Source: Candidatus Poribacteria bacterium (GTDB taxonomy: Bacteria; Poribacteria; WGA-4E; WGA-3G). Taken from it: DNA of 64,000 nt. The notes under the pieces are model-generated. The model was not told where the DNA came from, did no database searches, and worked only from the letters and a program-made list of their open reading frames with translations. The translations under genes were made by a program, and so were the position numbers. Below, one piece after another: positions 32,304 to 39,524 of this stretch (position 1 is its first letter; each line of letters opens with the position of its first letter). Location of the stretch: the NCBI GenBank assembly GCA_009841255.1, contig VXMD01000082.1, forward strand, positions 1 to 64,000. Reading direction: 5' to 3'.

Positions 32304-33077
32304 TTAATGTGCTTGTGCAGACGCGGTGCGCGTTGCCCCGAAATACGTCAAAACACAAAACAGACCCGTAATCAGCAGAGAGAGTGTCCAAGCCGGTCCC
32401 TCTCCAATTGCCTGCGCGGCGGTGTCAAGGTAGAGGCACTGCCGAAAAGCGGCAAGCCCATATGTTAAGGGATTAAATTTCATCGTCCATTCTAACCAAC
32501 CGGGTACGCCCGTACTCGGAAAAAACGCGCCAGAGAGCAGCCAAATCGGAATCAGCAAGAGGTTCATAACTGCATGAAATCCCTGTGTTGAGTCCATCCG
32601 CCAAGCGATGAGCAGTCCGAGGTTTGTCAAACCAAACGCCAGAAGTGCCATTACACCGAGCGCGGTAAGGAGCGAGGCTGCACCGAATCGGATGCCGGTC
32701 ATGGGTGCGAACAGTAGTAACAGCACCCCTTGCAAGAGTGCTAACGTCGTGCCACCTAACGCTTGCGCGAGTACAATCTGCCACCTTGACAGCGGTGCCA
32801 CGAGTACACTTTGCAAAAAGCCTTCACGTCGGTCATTCACGACAGAGATTGTAGCGAAAATAGACGTAAAAAGCAAGACCAAAACGACGATACCGGGATA
32901 AAAATATTCGATATAACTGGGTCCATCCGCTGTACCAGAGGGCTGAAAAGAGGCACTCAAACCGCTCCCGATGAGTAACCACAGTACTAACGGTTGCGCG
33001 ATAGCACTGAAGAGTCGACTGCGTTGGCGATAAAACCTGATGACTTCGCGCCACCATATCGTTGCAATTGGTAGCAG
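32304..33077 (-). CDS. ABC-2 type transporter permease (predicted CTG start)
   Basis: 257 residues if started at CTG 33075-33077. The homologous N-terminus W-W-R-E-V-I-R-F-Y-R-Q-R-S-R-L-F lies upstream of the first in-frame ATG (32960), so the ATG version would lose ~39 residues including the first helix. Six hydrophobic segments. The region upstream is a family-A leader repeat ending CCGCAAGGTATAATTAAAAA, and a CTG stands where other copies have ATG. Partner of the ATPase gene directly upstream. Substrate unknown; the position inside the oxidase cluster suggests export of a cofactor or protection factor. Confidence 0.8.
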   Translation of the reverse strand: MLPIATIWWREVIRFYRQRSRLFSAIAQPLVLWLLIGSGLSASFQPSGTADGPSYIEYFYPGIVVLVLLFTSIFATISVVNDRREGFLQSVLVAPLSRWQIVLAQALGGTTLALLQGVLLLLFAPMTGIRFGAASLLTALGVMALLAFGLTNLGLLIAWRMDSTQGFHAVMNLLLIPIWLLSGAFFPSTGVPGWLEWTMKFNPLTYGLAAFRQCLYLDTAAQAIGEGPAWTLSLLITGLFCVLTYFGATRTASAQAH

Positions 33078-33156
33078 ATTTTTAATTATACCTTGCGGAG
33101 TAATGCAGTGGTTTTCACGCTGAGAGTGCCTTCCACCTATCCGCCCTCCATTTCAT
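33078..33156 (-). repeat. Leader repeat (family A), ABC permease copy
   Basis: Read toward the gene: AATGGAGGGCGGATAGG, variable middle, TACTCCGCAAGGTATAATTA and AAAAT, then CTG. The middle is close to the copy at 39437-39523. Confidence 0.8.
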
Positions 33157-34107
33157 TTACACGAACGGATTGCCTGTCAATTTTATGAATACGTCCTCCA
33201 GCGTCGGTCTTCCGAGTCGCACTGTCTGAATCTCATCTGGAAACGCCGCAACCACCTCACGGACGAACTCGTGTCCCCATTCACATTCAACACGCAGTTG
33301 GTTATCCGCCAGCACCGGCGAAACACCGAAACTCTCAGCAATCGCCATAGAAAGTGTTTCACCATTTTCACTTTCTATGATAACGACATCACCACCGACC
33401 TCTGCCTTGAGCTCATGTGGTGCTCCGAGAGCGACTAATTCGCCTGAATCCAGAATACCCACCCTGTCGCACGCCTCAGCATCCTCTAACAGATGCGTCG
33501 TCAGCAGAACGAGGATATCTTGTGTGTCAGCGAGTGCACCGAGATAATCATTGAGTTGTCGGCGTACAACTACATCTAACCCACTCGTCGGTTCATCAAG
33601 CAGTAAAACGCGCGGGGAATGGAGCAAAGCTTTTGCGATTTCAACTCGCTTTTGTAAACCGCCGGATAGGCGTTCAACCCGCTCCTTGCTCCTGTCCGAA
33701 ATGCCAAAACATTCGAGGAGTTCTGAAATTCGGTGACGCAGCATTTTGCCAGCAAGTCCATAGAGGTGGCCATGGTGCCGTAAATTCTCGACAACCGTGA
33801 GTTTGCCATCCAGCCCCGGGTGTTGAAAAACAACACCTAAGAGATCCCGAACCTCCTTCACCTCAGCCGCCACGTCATATCCGAAGATACGAACAGTGCC
33901 CGATGTTATCGGAATCAGCGTGGACAGAATCTTAAAAAGGGTTGTTTTTCCACTCCCGTTCGGTCCAAGAAGCCCGAAAACCTCGCCGCAGGAGACGCTA
34001 AAACTGACAGTGTCAAGCGCGCGCCGCGTCTGATAGGAATGTGAGAGATTTTCTACCTCAATTCGGCTGTCAGTCGTTATGGAATGTAAAACCTCTGTGT
34101 CTGCCAC
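33157..34107 (-). CDS. ABC transporter ATP-binding protein (DrrA/CcmA-like)
   Basis: 316 residues. Walker A G-P-N-G-S-G-K-T-T, signature L-S-G-G-L-Q-K-R, Walker B V-L-L-L-D-E-P-T-S-G and the switch His in T-T-H-L-L-E-D-A. A ~90-residue C-terminal extension (D-V-V-I-I-E-S-E-N-G-E ... L-E-D-V-F-I-K-L-T-G) is usual for exporter ATPases that pair with ABC-2 permeases. It forms an exporter with the following gene. CcmA-like ATPases act in cytochrome c maturation, but this could equally be a drug- or copper-type exporter (compare NosF). Confidence 0.93.
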   Translation of the reverse strand: MADTEVLHSITTDSRIEVENLSHSYQTRRALDTVSFSVSCGEVFGLLGPNGSGKTTLFKILSTLIPITSGTVRIFGYDVAAEVKEVRDLLGVVFQHPGLDGKLTVVENLRHHGHLYGLAGKMLRHRISELLECFGISDRSKERVERLSGGLQKRVEIAKALLHSPRVLLLDEPTSGLDVVVRRQLNDYLGALADTQDILVLLTTHLLEDAEACDRVGILDSGELVALGAPHELKAEVGGDVVIIESENGETLSMAIAESFGVSPVLADNQLRVECEWGHEFVREVVAAFPDEIQTVRLGRPTLEDVFIKLTGNPFV

Positions 34108-34135
34108 AAGGAAACCCCTTGCTGACCGCTGATGG

Positions 34136-34918
34136 CTACTTCAGTTTCAGCGCGAAATTTTGTGTAACGGTGCCGCCAGCTTCCACGGTAACGGAGGCAG
34201 GAGAACCGCTATTTGTACCACACGCCTCATGCCAATAACCGAGCTTATAGGTGCCTGCGGGCACATCTTCAAGTGTGAATTCACCCTTTTCGTTCGTCAC
34301 AGCAAAATACGGATGCGGTACGTAAGCGATCCAAGCGGACATCCATCCGTGAATGTCGCATTTTACAGAGACAGGACCCTCCGCTTTCTTCACACCCGCA
34401 AGCGGCATTTTTCGACGATTTTTCGTCTGCTGTTTGTTAACCGGCTTATTGATACTGCTGAAAATATGAACGTTGTGATTAACTTTGTCGGTATTGAGCA
34501 TCGTCAACCGCGTACCGACCGGGACAATCTGAACATGCGGCGTGAACTTGCAGCCCTTTTGGTCCATTTCCAGTTTGACCGTTTTGTCAAAACCCTTGCC
34601 TTTTGAAATGTCGATTAGATAGACAATCGTATTTTTTAAAGCGTTGCCTTCACCGACGACAACGGATTCATCATACTTTTCGGTAGCACCACAGACCGCC
34701 TGATCTTTGGTGATTTCCAGCGCTTTCATCTCAGGCATATCGCCTTCAAAGGTCACTACGCCGCTAATTGTGCCGCCATTGCTAACGCTTCCATCATCAT
34801 AGGATTTGGGGAATACTAACATTTCCACTTCGCCTGCACCGCTGTCAGCCGCAAAAGCATTACCAACATAGCAACATGCGAGAAGCAGGGCAAGCCCTGC
34901 TAACAGGTAGGTTTTCAT
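34136..34918 (-). CDS. Exported cupredoxin-like protein with carboxypeptidase-regulatory-like end (paralogue 1)
   Basis: 260 residues with signal peptide (residues 1-23). The core shows H-N-V-H ... C-D-I-H-G-W-M, i.e. a His, then Cys-x2-His-x2-Met, the ligand pattern of a type 1 (blue) copper site. The end G-E-F-T-L-E-D-V-P-A-G-T-Y-K-L-G-Y-W-H-E matches carboxypeptidase regulatory-like beta-sandwiches. Probably a periplasmic electron carrier or copper sensor. A paralogue lies at 41475-42224. Copper ligation is inferred from motif geometry only. Confidence 0.82.
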   Translation of the reverse strand: MKTYLLAGLALLLACCYVGNAFAADSGAGEVEMLVFPKSYDDGSVSNGGTISGVVTFEGDMPEMKALEITKDQAVCGATEKYDESVVVGEGNALKNTIVYLIDISKGKGFDKTVKLEMDQKGCKFTPHVQIVPVGTRLTMLNTDKVNHNVHIFSSINKPVNKQQTKNRRKMPLAGVKKAEGPVSVKCDIHGWMSAWIAYVPHPYFAVTNEKGEFTLEDVPAGTYKLGYWHEACGTNSGSPASVTVEAGGTVTQNFALKLK

Positions 34919-35051
34919 TTTTTCTCCTTATTAGTAGTTATCAGTCGTAGGAGCGAGGTTCCCTCGTCCGTTTCAGAAATCTATCGGGTTGGGAAACCCA
35001 ACCCCTACGATAACTGAGAATCGGTTATTGATTATCTATTTTTCGTTATTC
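34919..35051. repeat. Mixed intergenic repeats
   Basis: GTTATCAGTCGTAGGAGCGAGG, CCCTCGTCCG, GGTTGGGAAACCCAACCCC (palindromic) and GATAACTGAGAATCGG: members of the GCGAGGT, GGTTGGG and TTATCAG families together. Confidence 0.6.
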
Positions 35052-36764
35052 TTACGAATTTCTCCGCTGTACGGCTGCCCGTAAACCGAAGAGCAAACCG
35101 AGAGAGAGAATAGCAATCAAAGGTGGATAAATGAACCGTCTTGAAGACGGAACGGGTTCAAGTACAAAAGTATACCAACTGGACATAACCCGTTTTGTAT
35201 CAACATCGCCGTTCGCGCCATCCCATACGGAGAAGGCAATCGGCACAAAAACACCGGGTTCGAGTTGTAAATCCTTCTTATCCTCGGTCTTCAAGGCACG
35301 TTTCACCCACAATTTGTATTGCCCATCTGTGTAAATACCTTGTGCTTGTAAGGCACCTTGTACTTCCTGAACTTCGGCATTGCTGATTCCTTTCGCGGTG
35401 AGCTCGGTTACCTGCTCAGGTGTAGTAGCCTTCCACTGCCAGAGATAGACGGGGAGTCTACCGCCCCATAAGAAATAAGGCTTCGGCGCAGTCGGACCTT
35501 GTGGTACTTTCACCGGAAACTGAATTGCCAACGCGTCCTCAAGAGGCTTCCCTGTCGTCTCATCGGTCTCGTCACCCGTTGTGTGTGTCCGATCGTCCCA
35601 CGTGAAAAGGAATGCGACCTCTGTGTCATTGTAAAACGATTTGACATCCACGGAGTCAATTGTTGGATTAAACTGTCGAGGTTCAATGACCACTTGCCCG
35701 ACAAGCGGGAAGTGCCCGGATTGAAGTGTTTCCCATGCCGCATCGTCTATTGAGGGTAACGCACTTTGAACGTATTGTGAGCGGAGGACGTTTTTTCCGA
35801 TCGCAGGTTCGGGACGTTGTTCAGGCGCGAGAGATTTAACGTAGTTCGCTAAATGCCAACTCTTTTCATAGACGACCTTCATGGCGTCATCATACGTCTG
35901 CTGTTCAGCTGTGGTTAACTCTATGCCTTCTGTCCGGTTGAGCGCGAGGTCAACAGCAACATCCATTTTCTCGTAAAACTTCTCGGATTCCACTTCCTCT
36001 GCCGCCGTCATTTCATCTTTGTTCTCCAATTCGGTGAGCCGTTTGGATTCCTCCACCGTCAATCCGAAATGCAGGAAACTATCACCTTCAAATGCGGGCA
36101 TAGGTGACCCTGCGATCCCGCCGATGAACCGTTTGAAAATGGCTTCGGTGTCAGCACCGCCGCGGAAAGTCCAACTCTGGGTGAGATTCGCGGGCCACGT
36201 CTGGAAACCCCATTCATCGGTGAGTGTAGGTGCCGACGTGCCATCTCCGCGTCCGACGTTACCGTGACATTCCACACAACCGAGTTCAACATAAAGTCCC
36301 TTTCCAGTCTCCACGCTCTGTTCAGAGTAAGCGATTTTCCCCTCCAGACTGATTTCCCGTGGCGGTGCTTCACTCTCCTCAAACCCATCGTAGAAGGTTT
36401 TAATATACGCCACCACTTCCCAGCGATCGTCGGCACTTAGGGAGGTTTCCCAACCCGGCATCGACGATCCGGGCATCCCTATCGTAATAATGTCAAACAG
36501 ATCTTGATCGGTCGGGAGCTGACCGCTCTCTGTGGAACGAATCTTATACAAACCGCGTGTGAAATCCCGTGGCTTTGGAAGGAGATTCTCAGCCGCGGAA
36601 CCGTCTCCTCTTCCTTCAGTCCCGTGGCAGTGGGCGCAACTTTGCTCATACACCACTTTCCCTTTCTCGGACGCTTCCGGCGCGTTTTGGGCGTGTGCTA
36701 ACGTAATTGCTGCACACAGCAGTCCCAAAATTAGTATTAGGAGGGCTACATTTCTGGTTCTCAT
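35052..36764 (-). CDS. Diheme cytochrome c with ethylbenzene-dehydrogenase-type heme domain
   Basis: 570 residues. Signal peptide, then two c-type heme sites: C-A-H-C-H (~residue 43) and C-V-E-C-H (~160). After a helical linker, residues ~340-540 (S-V-D-V-K-S-F-Y-N-D-T-E-V-A-F-L-F-T-W-D-D, A-L-A-I-Q-F-P, W-G-G-R-L-P-V-Y-L-W-Q-W) resemble the gamma-subunit heme-b-binding domain of ethylbenzene dehydrogenase-like enzymes. A C-terminal helix anchors it to the membrane. No molybdenum catalytic subunit is nearby, so it is probably a respiratory electron carrier. Confidence 0.86.
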   Translation of the reverse strand: MRTRNVALLILILGLLCAAITLAHAQNAPEASEKGKVVYEQSCAHCHGTEGRGDGSAAENLLPKPRDFTRGLYKIRSTESGQLPTDQDLFDIITIGMPGSSMPGWETSLSADDRWEVVAYIKTFYDGFEESEAPPREISLEGKIAYSEQSVETGKGLYVELGCVECHGNVGRGDGTSAPTLTDEWGFQTWPANLTQSWTFRGGADTEAIFKRFIGGIAGSPMPAFEGDSFLHFGLTVEESKRLTELENKDEMTAAEEVESEKFYEKMDVAVDLALNRTEGIELTTAEQQTYDDAMKVVYEKSWHLANYVKSLAPEQRPEPAIGKNVLRSQYVQSALPSIDDAAWETLQSGHFPLVGQVVIEPRQFNPTIDSVDVKSFYNDTEVAFLFTWDDRTHTTGDETDETTGKPLEDALAIQFPVKVPQGPTAPKPYFLWGGRLPVYLWQWKATTPEQVTELTAKGISNAEVQEVQGALQAQGIYTDGQYKLWVKRALKTEDKKDLQLEPGVFVPIAFSVWDGANGDVDTKRVMSSWYTFVLEPVPSSRRFIYPPLIAILSLGLLFGLRAAVQRRNS

Positions 36765-36766
36765 TT

Positions 36767-37543
36767 TTAGTGTCCCTCCCCAAAGGTGCGTGGCTGATAG
36801 CCGGTGTATTCAGATAGAAAGAGAATCACGTCCCAAATCTCGTCCTTTGTCAAGTAGTCTTCCCAGATAGGCATCGCCGAATCCCAGGGTGTCCCCGCGG
36901 CAGGCAAGCCCGGTCCGCCCTTGGCGATTCGCCAGAAAAAGAAAGACTCTTGGAAGTTAGGGATAATCCCTGGATCTTGGAAATTCGCGGGAAGCGGTTG
37001 GAGGTATGGTGCGAAATGCCCTTGTCCATCTAAATGATCTCCGTGGCAATAAAAGCAGTTATCGTAATAGACGCGTCTGCCGTTCTCAACATGCGCTTTG
37101 AACGCCTCTGGATCATCTTTTTCATAATGTCGAAAGGGGTTCACAACATCTTGCATCGTGCCAATAACCTCATCTTTGTAGGTTAATTCAAGCGGCGGCG
37201 ATGGGTGTGCGTCCCGCGGGCTACCAGGCGGATTTGCGCGCTGGGCAATAATCGAATAGGTATAACCGAGTAAAAACAACGGAATTAACACCGCGATAAC
37301 ACGGCGGCGGATACGGCGATTGTCCTCGACGAGCGTTTCACGGATAGGACGCAGAAACTCCCCAAAGAGTGAGTCCTCAACGGAGATATGCACCAAAATG
37401 GCGATTATAATCAACCCCATATACATCGCAATCACGCTGCCCGGTATCGGGACTGAGACGACGCCTCCAACAAAGAACCGCAGTAAGACCCAAGAACCGA
37501 CCAGGACTATGAGACATATTGTGAAGAGTGACAACTTTTTCAT
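36767..37543 (-). CDS. Membrane-anchored monoheme cytochrome c
   Basis: 258 residues. Two N-terminal hydrophobic helices (L-F-T-I-C-L-I-V-L-V-G-S-W and V-I-A-M-Y-M-G-L-I-I-I-A-I-L-V), a third near residue 90, then a cytochrome c domain with C-F-Y-C-H-G-D near residue 168 and an M-P-I-W-E axial-ligand region. The gene ends three bases before the diheme cytochrome start, so they are co-expressed. Resembles the small electron carriers that accompany bc-type complexes. Confidence 0.88.
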   Translation of the reverse strand: MKKLSLFTICLIVLVGSWVLLRFFVGGVVSVPIPGSVIAMYMGLIIIAILVHISVEDSLFGEFLRPIRETLVEDNRRIRRRVIAVLIPLFLLGYTYSIIAQRANPPGSPRDAHPSPPLELTYKDEVIGTMQDVVNPFRHYEKDDPEAFKAHVENGRRVYYDNCFYCHGDHLDGQGHFAPYLQPLPANFQDPGIIPNFQESFFFWRIAKGGPGLPAAGTPWDSAMPIWEDYLTKDEIWDVILFLSEYTGYQPRTFGEGH

Positions 37544-37815
37544 TTTTTTAATTTTTTTATTATTAAGCTTCTGTCCTGCCCTCCGCTACGCTTACGGGCA
37601 GACTCCTGACAGAAGCACAACGGAAATAAGAACATGTTCAGTATAGGACTAAAAACCAAACCCGCAACAATACGCAGAAATACCCAAGCAAAAACACCCC
37701 AAGCAAAGACTTTCTTCGCATTAGATTTCAGCGTTTGCAAAAACACGCAGGCGACTCGAACACAGAAAGCGCGAAGTCTCAAATTGCGTTACTTATCCAC
37801 AAGGTAAAATTAAAA
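37544..37815. other. Intergenic region with inverted repeat
   Basis: GCTTCTGTC (37567-37575) and GACAGAAGC (37608-37616) enclose CTCCGCTACGCTTACGGGC, the alternative 5' module of the leader repeat. Toward 37815 the plus strand shows CACAAGGTAAAATTAAAA, a decayed family-A end. No gene. Confidence 0.5.
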
Positions 37816-39324
37816 TTATTCCGCAGCAGTACCTTCTGTTTCCTCTGGCACTGCTTCCACCGTCGCACCAGTGAGTGTGCTCAAGAAAGAGAGCAAATTG
37901 CTCATATCCAACACGGATAACAGGAGCGGGAAGTTTTCAGGCATCGGCGATGTAACAAACAACTTCTTGCCCGAGGCACGGGTAAAGGTAGCTTCCTCAA
38001 GATCAAACGTATCAAATACTTCTTCGCTTCCGTCAACGATTAGGACGATTTCGTCGTCGTCCATCGTCCCTGAAACGTATTCGCCAACAATCTCATCGCC
38101 ATCAAAAGTGATAACGGTCATCTGGCTTTTCACATCCGTTTTAGAAAAGGTCCGATCTTCACCGTTGACCTTCAGCGTTACGGTATCATCGGTTTCCGAA
38201 ACGATTTCACCGCTTACGGGAGCATCCGCATCCGCAGGCGTCAGCGTTAGCGTAAAATAACCTCTCGTTTGTAGATTGCTAAGTTCCTCAATCGGTTCCT
38301 CATCAAGTTCACTCAACAAGAGAGTGTGCTCCTCTTCAACGCCATCTGCTGTTTTGGTTCGGACGACAATCTGTTCCGTATCCTGCGAGACAAGTGTTCC
38401 TTGATAGGTCGTTCCATTGGCACGGACGGTAACGGCACCATAACCGCTCACTATTTGTGCGCTGGGTTTCAGAATCGACTCCTCAAGATACCGCATGTCG
38501 TTAAAGGCGGCAATTTCAGAGAGATCAGGTGCAGTGACGACTTCAAAGTCTGTGCTCGTCTCACCCGCCGCTGGGCTTTCTATATCTACCACAGCGTGGC
38601 ATGAGATACACGCCGCAGTCACAAAAACCTTTTTGCCGAGTTCTGGATCACCCGTAAGCACGGGTGGGAGTGCCGCCGCGATTGTCCCTGCATCTGCTCT
38701 ATCAATAGGCTCATCAAAGGGTGTCGGATCGATCTCACCCCCAAGACTCTGGAGGTAAGCGATAACTGCCTCAATCTCCAATTTTGAAAGCGCAATGGGC
38801 GCCTTCCAAATCTCCGGCATAATCTTACCGTATCCGGGCACAAGGTATTTGTGAGGTTCATAAAGCGATTCGATGAGATAGGTTTTCGCATCTGTACCAG
38901 GTACGCGACTTGCGGCGTTAATGCCGATGTCTGTTAGATCGGGGCATCTCCCTTTCGGCGCGGAGGTATCGACGGTGTGGCACGCGCTACACTGCCCCTT
39001 TCCATTAAACACCAAGGCACCTTGCTCCGCGACTGCCTCCGGATCGCTCCAATCCAGCGACGTCAGATTCACCGCTGTGGAACTCTCGGGGACAAGCCCG
39101 GCGACAAAGGCATAAAACCATATCACGGCAAGCGAAAACGTCAACAACTTCATGACGTTCGACCATAAAACAATATTTATGACTACCGAAATGAGAAACC
39201 AAACCGACCACGGTAGCAAGTTCTCCGAGGCAATCGGGAACGCAGATGCACCCGCAATATAGGCGATGAAACTCACCACCATTACGATGAGACTCGCAAT
39301 TTTTATGAGCGTATTTCTTGACAT
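37816..39324 (-). CDS. Membrane-bound diheme cytochrome c with beta-rich insertion
   Basis: 502 residues. Three N-terminal helices, then C-S-A-C-H (~residue 112) and C-I-S-C-H (~243). Between the second heme and the C-terminus lies an acidic, beta-rich stretch (V-S-G-E-I-V-S-E-T-D-D-T-V-T-L-K, F-D-G-D-E-I-V-G-E-Y-V) with repeated V-x-G-x-x-x-x-x-D-D units. A late Met-Pro (P-M-P-E-N-F-P) may be the axial ligand of the second heme. Co-transcribed with the preceding CydA-like gene across two facing leader repeats. Its ATG abuts one of them. Confidence 0.85.
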   Translation of the reverse strand: MSRNTLIKIASLIVMVVSFIAYIAGASAFPIASENLLPWSVWFLISVVINIVLWSNVMKLLTFSLAVIWFYAFVAGLVPESSTAVNLTSLDWSDPEAVAEQGALVFNGKGQCSACHTVDTSAPKGRCPDLTDIGINAASRVPGTDAKTYLIESLYEPHKYLVPGYGKIMPEIWKAPIALSKLEIEAVIAYLQSLGGEIDPTPFDEPIDRADAGTIAAALPPVLTGDPELGKKVFVTAACISCHAVVDIESPAAGETSTDFEVVTAPDLSEIAAFNDMRYLEESILKPSAQIVSGYGAVTVRANGTTYQGTLVSQDTEQIVVRTKTADGVEEEHTLLLSELDEEPIEELSNLQTRGYFTLTLTPADADAPVSGEIVSETDDTVTLKVNGEDRTFSKTDVKSQMTVITFDGDEIVGEYVSGTMDDDEIVLIVDGSEEVFDTFDLEEATFTRASGKKLFVTSPMPENFPLLLSVLDMSNLLSFLSTLTGATVEAVPEETEGTAAE

Positions 39325-39413
39325 TTTTTAATTATTCCTTGCGGTTCGATCAGGTAAGTTTGGACTTTCATCTGCCTCTCCATAGATCCGCCTGCGCCGG
39401 TGTTGCAGGCTAC
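39325..39413 (-). repeat. Leader repeat (family A), diheme cytochrome copy
   Basis: Read toward the gene: GTAGCCTGC hairpin, GGCGGAT, variable middle, AACCGCAAGGAATAATTAAA and AA, then the ATG at 39324. Confidence 0.82.
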
Positions 39414-39436
39414 TGCTTTTGATTATTTTCTAAATT

Positions 39437-39523
39437 GTAGTCCGTAACGTAGTGGAGGACGGATAGGTGGAACGCACATAATAGTTCAAACGCCCTTTAT
39501 TACTCCGCAAGGTACAATTAAAA
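39437..39523 (+). repeat. Leader repeat (family A), inverted copy without a gene
   Basis: Plus orientation: GTAGTCCGTAACGTAGTGGA, GGACGGATAGG, middle, TACTCCGCAAGGTACAATTA. It ends against the stop codon of the minus-strand CydA-like gene instead of a start. With the copy at 39325-39413 it forms a tail-to-tail pair. Confidence 0.75.
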
Positions 39524-39524
39524 A

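Noticed and set aside
35052-36764. Ethylbenzene dehydrogenase activity
   Set aside because: Only the heme-domain similarity is present; no molybdopterin catalytic subunit or Fe-S subunit is encoded nearby.
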